Source: Albidovulum sp.
GTDB lineage: Bacteria > Pseudomonadota > Alphaproteobacteria > Rhodobacterales > Rhodobacteraceae
DNA: 64,000 nucleotides
Reading direction: 5' to 3'
NCBI GenBank assembly: GCA_030837825.1
Contig: JAUQYB010000084.1
Coordinates: forward strand, 19,111-83,110
Position numbers and translations under genes: made by a program. The notes beneath the pieces are model-generated. The model searched no databases and had not been told where the DNA came from. It saw nothing but the letters and a program-made list of their open reading frames with translations. Positions 29,276-37,207 of this stretch are shown here, piece by piece. How positions within the stretch are numbered: the stretch's first letter is position 1; each line of letters opens with the position of its first letter.

Positions 29276-29304
29276 TTGCAATCACGGGGTCGGGGGGCTA
29301 AATC
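29276..29304 (+). promoter_or_regulatory. tRNA-His promoter
   Basis: TTGCAA (29276-29281), a 17-bp spacer and TAAATC (29299-29304), placed 10 nt before the mature tRNA 5' end. The -10 lacks T at its last position, as reported for many Rhodobacter promoters that depend on CarD. Confidence 0.6.
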
Positions 29305-29314
29305 GCGCCTCAGT

Positions 29315-29391
29315 GCCGCCTTAGCTCAGTTGGTTAGAGCACCAGATTGTGGATCTGGGGGTCCCCCGTTCGAGCCGGGGAGGCGGTACCA
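29315..29391 (+). tRNA. tRNA-His (GTG)
   Basis: A 77-nt cloverleaf. Acceptor GCCGCCT/AGGCGGT, D-arm GCTC/GAGC, anticodon stem CCAGA/TCTGG with loop TTGTGGA (anticodon GTG), T-arm CCCCG/CGGGG with TTCGAGC, discriminator A73 and an encoded CCA. The first pair is G1:U72 and there is no G-1/C73, the special form of tRNA-His known from alphaproteobacteria. Confidence 0.97.
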
Positions 29392-29406
29392 TCCCCCAAG
29401 CAATTT

Positions 29407-30486
29407 TCAGACCGGCGGCTTGCGCGCGGCGCTCAGCACCGGGAAGGGCGCGGGGCGCGCCAGAGCGGGCAGGTGGGCGGCGAGGAAGGCCAGCCAGCCG
29501 CCCGACCAGATCACACCGGCAAGGGTGATCCAGGGCGCGGGATCGACCGCCGCTTCGGCGCCGGCACGGACCACCGCCGCCGTCACCACCGCCGCGAAGG
29601 CGATCCGGTGGCGCCGGAGCGGCCCCAGCGGCCGGCCGGGACGGCGGCGCATGGACGTGCGGGATGCGAAGGCCAGGATCATCGGCCCCATGACCCCCAT
29701 CGTCACGAGGTGTTCGGCCGCCGCTGGCCGGACGAGGCCCGCATCCGCCGCCGCAAGCGCCGCCAGCGCAGGCGCAAGGCCGCCGTAGGCGAGCGCCAGC
29801 ATCCGGTTCGCCGCGCCGGCAGGGCCGAAGCCCCTGAGCCGCGTCAGCACCCAGAGCGCGGCGAGGGAGAGCATCGCCGCCCGCGCCGGTCCCGCAAGCG
29901 CCATCGCCGCGGCGACGAGGGCGAGCCCCGGCCAGTGCGGCGCCGGCCGCGGTGGCGTCGTTCCCGCAAGCTCGGCGTCGGCGGCAAGGAAGGCCGGAAC
30001 CGCGCGGCCCCCCACGGCGAGGATCAGCGCGGCCATCGCCAGGGGCAGGATGCCGGCGGGCAGCGCGCCCCGCGTCAGCGCCGCCTCGGCCGCGACCAGC
30101 GCAAGGGGAACCGCGCCAAGCGGCAGGCGCGCCCACCGCCGCGCCGAAACCACCGGCCAGAGCACGGCCCCCGCAACGGCGAGAAGGGGCAGCGTCACGG
30201 GCAGGATCGCCTCGGGCCAGACGAGCGCCGCGCAGCGTGCGGCAAGGGCGAGCGCGCCAAGGACGGGCGCGGGCAGCGGGGCGTCGCGCCCGGTCCAGGC
30301 CTTCTGCGCCGTCAGGATGTAGCCCGCCACCGCAGCGCCGCCGAAGCCGAAGATGCCCAGCCGCACATGGGCGAGCCTCGGATCGCCGAGGGGCAGGAGC
30401 CAGACCCAGGGCAGCGCCACCGCAAGCGCGGCGGCAAGGGCGAAGAACACGCCCGCCGGGTGCCGGCCGAGCGCTGCGCGCGTCAC
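29407..30486 (-). CDS. nnrS: NnrS family membrane protein
   Basis: A 359-residue polytopic protein with about twelve hydrophobic spans and NnrS strings: HVRLGIFGFGGAAVAGYILTAQKAWTG near the start and AAEHLVTMGVMGPMILAFASR in the second half, with histidines (DPRLAHVRLG, EHLVTMG) that may bind haem and copper. NnrS proteins help cells cope with nitric oxide. GTG at 30486 was chosen because GGAGG lies 8 nt upstream; a GTG at 30495 would overlap that site. No nitric oxide reductase genes are in the window. Confidence 0.85.
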   Translation of the reverse strand: MTRAALGRHPAGVFFALAAALAVALPWVWLLPLGDPRLAHVRLGIFGFGGAAVAGYILTAQKAWTGRDAPLPAPVLGALALAARCAALVWPEAILPVTLPLLAVAGAVLWPVVSARRWARLPLGAVPLALVAAEAALTRGALPAGILPLAMAALILAVGGRAVPAFLAADAELAGTTPPRPAPHWPGLALVAAAMALAGPARAAMLSLAALWVLTRLRGFGPAGAANRMLALAYGGLAPALAALAAADAGLVRPAAAEHLVTMGVMGPMILAFASRTSMRRRPGRPLGPLRRHRIAFAAVVTAAVVRAGAEAAVDPAPWITLAGVIWSGGWLAFLAAHLPALARPAPFPVLSAARKPPV

Positions 30487-30508
30487 GCCGGCCACCTCCG
30501 CGGGGCGG

Positions 30509-30838
30509 TCACGGCGTGCCGATCGCGACGCGCTGGCGCAGCGCGCCCGTCGCGGCGTCGAGAACGAGGAGTTCGCCCGTGTCGGTGACGACGGCGATCC
30601 AGCCGCGCCCGAAGGTCACCGCCTCGGCCGCCAGCCCCTCCGGCAGGGCGATGTGTTCGGGCAGCGTCGGGCGCACCGCCGTCACCGAGGGGAAGCGGAT
30701 GACAAGCAGCACGATGATCGTTATCAGTCCGGCGATCATCGTCCCGGCAAGGGCGGTGACGAGCAGTTTCAGGAAGCGCAGCTCGGGCGGCGGGGCGGTG
30801 TCTTCCGCCTTCGGAGCGTTGTCGATGTCGGATGCCAC
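30509..30838 (-). CDS. single-pass membrane protein (DUF6476-like)
   Basis: A 109-residue protein: a soluble N-terminus, one transmembrane helix (LLVTALAGTMIAGLITIIVLLVI), then a small periplasmic domain with GRGWIAVVTDTGELLVLDAATGALRQRV, which looks like one beta-propeller blade. It starts with GTG after GAAGGA. Its start region overlaps that of the divergent rluD-like gene by 14 nt. It is followed by nnrS with a 22-bp gap, so the two are probably co-transcribed. Function unknown. Confidence 0.7.
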   Translation of the reverse strand: MASDIDNAPKAEDTAPPPELRFLKLLVTALAGTMIAGLITIIVLLVIRFPSVTAVRPTLPEHIALPEGLAAEAVTFGRGWIAVVTDTGELLVLDAATGALRQRVAIGTP

Positions 30839-31859
30839 CAGCCGGTTCCTTCATGTCGTGATCGGGCCCAACCCGCCCGAGCGCCTTGATAAGGCGCTGG
30901 CCCGCGATGTGCCAGCGGAAGCGTCGCTGTCGCGCTCGCGGATCGCCCGGCTTCTGGCCGAAGGCGCGGTGACCAGGGCCGGCGCGCCGGCAACCGACGG
31001 CAAGGCGAAGGTCGCCGAGGGCGAGGTCTACGCGATCTCGCTCGGCCCCGCCGGCGAGGTGGCGACGGAGGCCGAGGCGATCCCGCTTCAGGTGCTCTGG
31101 GAGGATGACGACCTGATCGTCATCGACAAGCCTGCGGGCATGGTCGTCCATCCGGCGCCGGGCTCGCCGGCGGGCACGCTTGTCAACGCGCTTCTTCATC
31201 ACTGCGGCGACACGCTTTCCGGCGTGGGGGGCGAGAAGCGGCCGGGCATCGTTCACCGGATCGACAAGGACACCTCGGGTCTGCTGGTCGCCGCCAAGAC
31301 CGACCGCGCCCACCACGGCCTTGCCCGCCAGTTCGAGAAGCACGAGGTGGACCGCCGCTATCTGGCGCTTGTCCACGGGGTGCCCGACCGCAGCGATCCG
31401 CGCCTTGCCGGGGTGAAGGGCGTAAGCTTCGAGCCGGGCGGGGTGATCCGGATCGCCACCCAGCTTGCCCGCCACCGGACCGACCGGCAGAGGCAGGCGG
31501 TTCTCTTCCACGGCGGCCGGCACGCGGTGACCCGGGTGCGGGTGGTGGAATGCTTCGGGCACCCGCCCGCGCTCGCGCTCGTCGAATGCCGGCTGGAAAC
31601 CGGGCGCACCCATCAGATCCGCGTCCACCTCGCCCATGCCGGCCACGGGCGGGTCGGCGATCCGACCTATGGCGGCCGCCGCAAGCCCTCTGCCGCCGCG
31701 CTCGGGCCCGAGGCCGCCGCCGCGGTCGCCGCCTTCCCGCGCCAGGCGCTCCATGCCGCGACGCTGGGCTTTGTCCACCCGGTAACGGGCGCGGAACTGC
31801 ACTTCACCTCCGATCTCCCGGCGGATTTCGCGGGACTCCTCGCCTGTCTCGGGTCATGA
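30825..31859 (+). CDS. rluD: RluA-family 23S rRNA pseudouridine synthase (RluD-like)
   Basis: A 344-residue enzyme with an N-terminal S4-like RNA-binding domain (PERLDKALARDVPAEASLSRSRIARLL) and the RluA catalytic core. The core shows DDDLIVIDKPAGMVVHPAPG, then IVHRIDKDTSGLLVAAKTD with the catalytic Asp in HRIDKDTSG, and CRLETGRTHQIRVHLAHAG. Length and motifs fit RluD, which modifies helix 69; RluC is an alternative. The ATG at 30825 follows CGGAG. The start overlaps the divergent DUF6476-like gene by 14 nt, leaving no separate promoter region between them. Confidence 0.9.
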   Translation: MSDATSRFLHVVIGPNPPERLDKALARDVPAEASLSRSRIARLLAEGAVTRAGAPATDGKAKVAEGEVYAISLGPAGEVATEAEAIPLQVLWEDDDLIVIDKPAGMVVHPAPGSPAGTLVNALLHHCGDTLSGVGGEKRPGIVHRIDKDTSGLLVAAKTDRAHHGLARQFEKHEVDRRYLALVHGVPDRSDPRLAGVKGVSFEPGGVIRIATQLARHRTDRQRQAVLFHGGRHAVTRVRVVECFGHPPALALVECRLETGRTHQIRVHLAHAGHGRVGDPTYGGRRKPSAAALGPEAAAAVAAFPRQALHAATLGFVHPVTGAELHFTSDLPADFAGLLACLGS

Positions 31860-31899
31860 TCCGCCCCGTCCCAGCAGCGTCCCAGCACCGAGGCGGCCC

Positions 31900-33330
31900 G
31901 TGACCTTCAGCTTCGGCGTCCTCCTCCATCTGGTGCTCCAGCTTCTGACGGCGCTGCGCGCGCTGACCAAGCGCGACCGGGCCCCCGCGGCCCGCGCCGC
32001 CTGGCTTCTTCTCATCGCCTCGGTGCCGGTCGCGGGCGTCGTGCTCTACTACCTCTTCGGCGAGACGAATATCGGCAACCGCACCCGGCGGCGGATGCGG
32101 GAGGTGAGCGACCGGCTCGCGGCACGCCCGCCGGCCGCACCGGCCGGGGCACCGGCCGACCTGCCGGTGGCGCTGCGACCGGTGTTCCGCCGTGCCGCCT
32201 CGGTCAACGGCTTTGTGCCGGTGGCGGGCAATGCCGCCACGCTTCCGTCAGACGAGGCGGCCGCCATCGACGCGCTGGTGGCCGACATCGACGCGGCGCG
32301 CGATCATGTCCACCTTCTCTTCTACATCTGGCTTCAGGACGGCAACGGGTTGCGCGTGCTCGATGCCATCCAGCGCGCGGCGGCGCGCGGCGTCGCCTGC
32401 CGCGTGCTGATCGACGGGCTCGGCTCGCGCGCGCTGGCGCGGTCCGCCCGCTGGACGGCGCTCGGGGCCTGCGGGGTCCAGACCGCCATCACCTTCAAGA
32501 TGCGCTGGCTTCTGGCCCACGTCTTCTTCGCGCGGGTGGATCTCAGGAACCACCGCAAGATCGCCGTCATCGACGGGCGGACGGGCTATTGCGGCAGCCA
32601 GAACTGCGCCGATCCGGCCTTCCTGCCGAAGCAGCGCTTCGGCCCCTGGGTGGATGTCATGATCCGCGTCGAGGGGCCGGTGGTGCGCCAGCTCCAGCAC
32701 CTTTTCATCATCGACTGGATGACCCATGCGGGCGAGGACGTGGCGGCCCTGCTCGACCTGCCCGCACCGCCCCTGCCGGGCGGGTTTGCCGCCATTGCGG
32801 TCGGCAGCGGCCCGACGATCGACAACCGCGCCGTCTCCGACATCTTCGCCATGCTGCTGTCCGCCGCGCAGGATGAGGCGATCATCACCACGCCCTATTT
32901 CGTCCCCGACGACACGCTCCACCGCGCGATCTGCGGCGCGGCGCGGCGCGGCGTGAAGGTCACGATGATCCTGCCCGCAAAGAACGACAGTTTCTTCGTC
33001 GCCCGGGCCAGCCGGAGCTACTATTCCGACCTTCTGCGCGCCGGCGTGCGGCTGGCCGAATACCAGGGCGGGCTTCTGCACGCCAAGACGCTGACGGTCG
33101 ACGGTGTGGCGACCTGCCTCGGCTCGGCCAACATGGATCGCCGCAGCTTCGAGCTGAATTTCGAGAACATGATGATCCTGGTGTCGGCGGAGGTGACCGG
33201 CGCGATGCGGGCGCGCCAGCTCGCCTGGCTCTCGCGCGCCACGGTTCTCGACCCCGCCCACGGCCAGAGCTGGCCGCTTCTGGTGCGCGCCGTCAACAAC
33301 CTCTTCGCGACGATGGGACCGCTTCTCTGA
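31900..33330 (+). CDS. cls: cardiolipin synthase
   Basis: A 476-residue phospholipase D-superfamily enzyme that condenses phosphatidylglycerol into cardiolipin. It has two N-terminal membrane helices (FSFGVLLHLVLQLLTALRAL and AWLLLIASVPVAGVVLYYLF) and two HKD motifs: NHRKIAVIDG with GSQNCADPAF, and LHAKTLTVDG with GSANMDRRSFELNFE. It acts at the inner membrane. It starts with GTG 40 bp after the pseudouridine synthase gene, with only a weak ribosome-binding site. Confidence 0.93.
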   Translation: MTFSFGVLLHLVLQLLTALRALTKRDRAPAARAAWLLLIASVPVAGVVLYYLFGETNIGNRTRRRMREVSDRLAARPPAAPAGAPADLPVALRPVFRRAASVNGFVPVAGNAATLPSDEAAAIDALVADIDAARDHVHLLFYIWLQDGNGLRVLDAIQRAAARGVACRVLIDGLGSRALARSARWTALGACGVQTAITFKMRWLLAHVFFARVDLRNHRKIAVIDGRTGYCGSQNCADPAFLPKQRFGPWVDVMIRVEGPVVRQLQHLFIIDWMTHAGEDVAALLDLPAPPLPGGFAAIAVGSGPTIDNRAVSDIFAMLLSAAQDEAIITTPYFVPDDTLHRAICGAARRGVKVTMILPAKNDSFFVARASRSYYSDLLRAGVRLAEYQGGLLHAKTLTVDGVATCLGSANMDRRSFELNFENMMILVSAEVTGAMRARQLAWLSRATVLDPAHGQSWPLLVRAVNNLFATMGPLL

Positions 33331-33460
33331 CCGGGCCGCCGGACTGCGGCCGGCGACGGTGCGGCCGGTGACAAGGATGTGAGGAATCGAAGCATTCGCC
33401 TGGAACCGCGACGGAGGCCGACGCATTAGACGTTAGTGAGGGGGATGGAGTGCTTCGCCC

Positions 33461-33489
33461 TTGTGCGAAGACGCCGCGGAGCCTAGATA
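33461..33489 (+). promoter_or_regulatory. candidate rpoH promoter
   Basis: TTGTGC (33461-33466), a 17-bp spacer and TAGATA (33484-33489) would start a leader of about 26 nt before the rpoH ATG. The -35 overlaps a small inverted repeat, CTTCGC ccttgt GCGAAG (33453-33470). Matches to consensus are partial. The short leader argues against a long folded RNA thermometer. Confidence 0.35.
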
Positions 33490-33521
33490 CCGGGGTTCCC
33501 GGTCGAGAGAAGGGGTCAGGA

Positions 33522-34418
33522 ATGACGAGCTATGCCAATCTTCCCGCACCGAGCCCCGAGCAGGGGCTGAACCGCTATCTGCAGGAAATCCGCAAGTTCC
33601 CGCTGCTGGAACCGGAAGAGGAATACATGCTGGCGAAGGCCTGGGTGGATCATCAGGATTCCGAGGCGGCCCACCGGCTCGTGACCTCGCACCTTCGCCT
33701 CGCCGCCAAGATCGCGATGGGCTATCGCGGCTACGGCCTGCCGCAGGCCGAGGTGATCTCGGAAGCCAACGTCGGCCTGATGCAGGCGGTCAAGCGCTTC
33801 GATCCCGAAAAGGGCTTCCGGCTGGCCACCTATGCGATGTGGTGGATCCGCGCCTCGATCCAGGAATACATCCTCAGGTCATGGAGCCTGGTGAAGCTCG
33901 GCACCACCTCGGCGCAGAAAAAGCTGTTCTTCAACTTGCGCAAGGCGAAAAGCCGCATCGGCGCGCTGGAGGAGGGCGATCTCAGGCCCGAGCACGTCGA
34001 GAAGATCGCCCATGACCTCAACGTCAGCACCGACGAGGTGATCGCCATGAACCGCCGGCTGTCGGGGGGCGATGCCTCGCTCAACGCCACCGTCGGGGCG
34101 GAAGGCGAGGGCGCGGCGCAGTGGCAGGACTGGCTCGAGGACGAGGACGCCGATCAGGCGACGAGCTACGCCGAGGCCGACGAACTCGGGGTGCGGCGCG
34201 AGATGATGGAGCGCGCGATGGCGGTGCTGAACGACCGAGAGCGCGACATCCTGATGCAGCGCCGGCTCAGGGACGAACCGGTGACGCTGGAGGAACTGTC
34301 CGAACACTATGGCGTCAGCCGCGAGCGCATCCGCCAGATCGAAGTGCGCGCCTTCGAGAAGCTGCACAACGAGATGCGCAAGCTCGCGAAGGACAAGGGG
34401 ATGCTCGTCCCGGCCTGA
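33522..34418 (+). CDS. rpoH: RNA polymerase sigma factor RpoH (sigma-32)
   Basis: A 298-residue heat-shock sigma factor. Region 2 (SHLRLAAKIAMGYRGYGLPQ, then EANVGLMQAVKRFDPEKGF and LATYAMWWIRASIQEYILRSW) is followed by the RpoH-box QKKLFFNLRK (about residue 131). The region 4 helix-turn-helix is [20 protein letters not shown]. It directs transcription of chaperones and proteases; Rhodobacterales often carry two RpoH paralogues. The ATG at 33522 is preceded by AGAAGGGG. The upstream open frame is ignored because it lacks a ribosome-binding site. Confidence 0.95.
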   Translation: MTSYANLPAPSPEQGLNRYLQEIRKFPLLEPEEEYMLAKAWVDHQDSEAAHRLVTSHLRLAAKIAMGYRGYGLPQAEVISEANVGLMQAVKRFDPEKGFRLATYAMWWIRASIQEYILRSWSLVKLGTTSAQKKLFFNLRKAKSRIGALEEGDLRPEHVEKIAHDLNVSTDEVIAMNRRLSGGDASLNATVGAEGEGAAQWQDWLEDEDADQATSYAEADELGVRREMMERAMAVLNDRERDILMQRRLRDEPVTLEELSEHYGVSRERIRQIEVRAFEKLHNEMRKLAKDKGMLVPA

Positions 34419-34517
34419 GATCGGTCGTGCCAGTCCGCCGCGGCCGGGCCCCGGCTTGCGCCCCGGGCGGCGCTGGCGGTAGGCTCGGCGCCACGCAAAC
34501 CGCGGGGGACTCTGGCG

Positions 34518-35510
34518 ATGACGGTGGTGAACTGGGGCGTTCTCGGTGCCGCGAACTTCGCGCGCCAGCACATGGCCCGCGCGATCCACGAGGCCGAGGG
34601 CGCGCGGCTATACGCCCTGGCCACGCCGCACCCGGACAAGGCCGGGGGCTTCCGCGCCTTCTGCCCCGACCTCAAGCTTCATGACAGCTATGAGAGCCTG
34701 CTTGCCGATCCTGCGATCGAGGCGGTCTACGTGCCCCTGCCCAACACGCTCCATGTCGAATGGACGCTGAAGGCGATCGCTGCCGGCAAGCATGTGCTGA
34801 CCGAAAAGCCGGTCGCCATGCGCGCCGAGGAGATCGACGGCCTGATCGCCGCGCGCGACGACGCCGGGCTGCTGGTGGCGGAAGCCTACATGATCGTCCA
34901 CCATCCGCAATGGCAGCGGGCGCGCGCGCTGGTGGCCGAAGGCGCCATCGGTCGCGTCCTCCATGCCGACGCGCATTTCAGCTACGACAACCGCGCCGAT
35001 CCGGGCAACATCCGCAACCGGCCCGAGACCGGCGGCGGCTCCATTCCCGACATCGGCGTCTACACCTATGGGTCGGTGCGCTGGGTCACCGGGGCCGAAC
35101 CCGTCGCCCTCAGGTCGCGGATCCTCCGCGAAGGCGGAGTCGACGTCTTCGCCCAGGTCGTGGCCGAGATGGAAGGGCCACATGGCCGCTTCAGCTATCA
35201 CGCGATGACCTCGATGCGCCTGCCGCCGCGCCAGGAGGTGGTGTTCCAGGGCGAGACCGGGCTGATCCGCCTGACCGCCCCCTTCAACGCCGGCCTTTTC
35301 GGCGAGGCGCAGCTTCATATGCTGCGCCCCGGCAAGCCCGACCAGGTCGAACGCTTCCCCGGCGTGCGGCAATACCGCAATCAGGTGGAGGCCTTCTGCC
35401 GCAGCCTGCGCACCGGCGCGACCTATCCGTGGAGCCTCGAGGACGCGAGGGGCACGCAGGCGATGATCGACCGCATCCTTGCCGCGGACAGCCCGCTCGT
35501 CCCCGCCTGA
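34518..35510 (+). CDS. Gfo/Idh/MocA family oxidoreductase
   Basis: A 330-residue NAD(P)-dependent sugar or cyclitol dehydrogenase-like protein. The N-terminal Rossmann fold is NWGVLGAANFARQHMARAI, then AVYVPLPNTLHVEWTLKAIAAGKHVLTEKPVAM with the catalytic-region EKP. The C-terminal GFO_IDH_MocA_C domain contains GGGSIPDIGVYTYGSVRWVTG. It is a stand-alone gene, and the substrate cannot be predicted. Confidence 0.88.
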   Translation: MTVVNWGVLGAANFARQHMARAIHEAEGARLYALATPHPDKAGGFRAFCPDLKLHDSYESLLADPAIEAVYVPLPNTLHVEWTLKAIAAGKHVLTEKPVAMRAEEIDGLIAARDDAGLLVAEAYMIVHHPQWQRARALVAEGAIGRVLHADAHFSYDNRADPGNIRNRPETGGGSIPDIGVYTYGSVRWVTGAEPVALRSRILREGGVDVFAQVVAEMEGPHGRFSYHAMTSMRLPPRQEVVFQGETGLIRLTAPFNAGLFGEAQLHMLRPGKPDQVERFPGVRQYRNQVEAFCRSLRTGATYPWSLEDARGTQAMIDRILAADSPLVPA

Positions 35511-35568
35511 CCCCGTCGGCGCCACCGAACCGTGACACGAGACGTTTAAAACCGGAAGGAGACCCGCG

Positions 35569-36012
35569 ATGAGACCCGACCGCACGCTTGTCCTCATGGC
35601 CGATGACGCCGAGGCGCGCTTCCTTCTCAACGAAGGGCCCGGGACCGGGCTGAAGGAACACGCCTGCCTCATGGCGGACCAGTTCCCCGACCTTCAGATC
35701 GACTACCAGGACAAGGCCGGACGCCATACCGGCGCTGGCGCCCCCCGCCACAGCATCGATCCGCGCGAAACGCTGGAGCAGCAGCGCCGCGAGCGGTTCG
35801 CCAAGCACGTGGCCGAGGCGCTCCAGCAGGAATGGGCCCAGGTCCGCGCCGACCGGCTGGTGGTGGCCGCGGCACCGAAGATGCTCGGTGTGCTGCGCAA
35901 GGCCATGTCCGGCGCGCCCGCGGCCGCGCTTGCCGGCGATATCGCCAAGGATCTGATGAAAATCCCCGTCATCGACCTGCCGAAGCACCTCGAGGGCCTC
36001 GTCAGGGCGTGA
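35569..36012 (+). CDS. host attachment protein family (baeRF-like)
   Basis: A 147-residue protein of the Host_attach family, related to the archaeo-eukaryotic release factor-like fold. Seen: TLVLMADDAEARFLLNEGPG, PRHSIDPRETLEQQRRERFAKHVAEAL and DRLVVAAAPKMLGVLRKAM. The name comes from an Agrobacterium study of plant attachment; the molecular function is unknown. AAGGAGACCCGCG precedes the ATG. It ends 3 bp from the convergent dipeptidase gene. Confidence 0.75.
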   Translation: MRPDRTLVLMADDAEARFLLNEGPGTGLKEHACLMADQFPDLQIDYQDKAGRHTGAGAPRHSIDPRETLEQQRRERFAKHVAEALQQEWAQVRADRLVVAAAPKMLGVLRKAMSGAPAAALAGDIAKDLMKIPVIDLPKHLEGLVRA

Positions 36013-36015
36013 GGC

Positions 36016-37191
36016 TCAGTCGGGCGGCAGCGCGGTTTCCAGGAACCGCACCATGTTGCCGCCCATCACCTTGGCGATCACCGGCTCTGACAGCCCCCGG
36101 TCGATCAGCGCCTGGGTGAGTGCCGCAAGCTCCGAGACGTCGAAACGCGTGGCCACCGCGCCGTCGAAGTCGGAGCCGAGCGAGACGTGGTCCTCTCCCA
36201 CGACCCCGATCGCCGCGACGATCGCGGCGGCGATGCCGGCGGGCGTGTCGTCGCAGGTGACCTCGCTCCAGAAGCCGATGCCGATCACGCCGCCCTCCTC
36301 GGCCACGCGCCGCATCAGGTCGTCGGGGAAGTTCCGCACCGTCGGGCACTGGCTGTGGATGCCGGTGTGGCTGACCACCACCGGCGCGTCCACCATGTCG
36401 AGCACCTCGCCCGCCATCTTCGGCGAGGCATGGGCGAGGTCGATCACCATCCGCTTCTCGACCATCCGCGCCACCACGGCGCGGCCGAAATCGGTCAGGC
36501 CCTTGTCCTGTCCGGCCTCGCCGTGAAGCGAGGCGCCAAGTTCGTTGTCGAAGAAATGCGTAAGCCCGATCAGCCGGAAGCCCGCGTCGTAAAGCCGGTC
36601 GAGATTGGCCAGATCGCCGCCGAGCGCATGACCGCCCTCGGCGCCGAGGATACCGCCCACCACCCGCTCTCCCTCGGCCCGCCGCGCCAGCACCCCCTCG
36701 AGATCGGCGCGGGTCCGCACGATCTTCAGCATCTGCGGCGCCTTCTCCTCGGCCAGCGCCAGTTGCCGGGCCTGTTCCAGTGCGCGCTCGGTCAGGTCGA
36801 GCCAACTGCGGAAGGGGCGCAACTGCCCGATGTAGAGAAGCGTGATGTCGTCGCGCGCGTCGGCGGCGTTCTTGTCGTAGTTCAGCCCGGCGGGGCTTTT
36901 CGTCACCGTGGTGAGGACTTGGACAGCGACATTGCCTTCGATCAGCCGCGGCAGGTCGACTTGGCCGCGCGACGCCCGCAGCGTCAGGTCACGATCCCAC
37001 AGCAGCGAATCGGCGTGCCAGTCGCCGATGACCAGCCGCTCATGCATCGCCGCCGCCGCCGGAGAGACCGGCCAGAGCGCGTGCTCCGCCACCGGGTTCT
37101 GGCCGCGTTCGGCGATCGCCGGCGCAAACAGGAAGAAGCCCAGCGTGCCGAGCACGACGATTGCCGCAAGAAGCCGCCAGATCAGCCACAT
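36016..37191 (-). CDS. membrane dipeptidase (peptidase M19)
   Basis: A 391-residue zinc dipeptidase of the renal dipeptidase family, with an N-terminal membrane anchor (WRLLAAIVVLGTLGFFLFA) that places the catalytic domain in the periplasm. Zinc and substrate residues are present: GDWHADSLLW (HxD), GAEGGHAL (bridging Glu), VIDLAHAS, VVSHTGIHS and LGSDFDG. It cleaves dipeptides, possibly including D-amino acid dipeptides. It lies 16 bp downstream of the RTX gene on the same strand, so it may be co-transcribed with it. Confidence 0.9.
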   Translation of the reverse strand: MWLIWRLLAAIVVLGTLGFFLFAPAIAERGQNPVAEHALWPVSPAAAAMHERLVIGDWHADSLLWDRDLTLRASRGQVDLPRLIEGNVAVQVLTTVTKSPAGLNYDKNAADARDDITLLYIGQLRPFRSWLDLTERALEQARQLALAEEKAPQMLKIVRTRADLEGVLARRAEGERVVGGILGAEGGHALGGDLANLDRLYDAGFRLIGLTHFFDNELGASLHGEAGQDKGLTDFGRAVVARMVEKRMVIDLAHASPKMAGEVLDMVDAPVVVSHTGIHSQCPTVRNFPDDLMRRVAEEGGVIGIGFWSEVTCDDTPAGIAAAIVAAIGVVGEDHVSLGSDFDGAVATRFDVSELAALTQALIDRGLSEPVIAKVMGGNMVRFLETALPPD

Positions 37192-37207
37192 GGCCCGTTC
37201 CCCGCTG

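Noticed and set aside
33331..33521. RNA thermometer in the rpoH leader
   Set aside because: The likely leader is only about 26 nt and shows no stem hiding the ribosome-binding site.
35569..36012. Phage or conjugation element suggested by the name host attachment protein
   Set aside because: No phage or transfer genes are nearby; the family is chromosomal and the name is historical.
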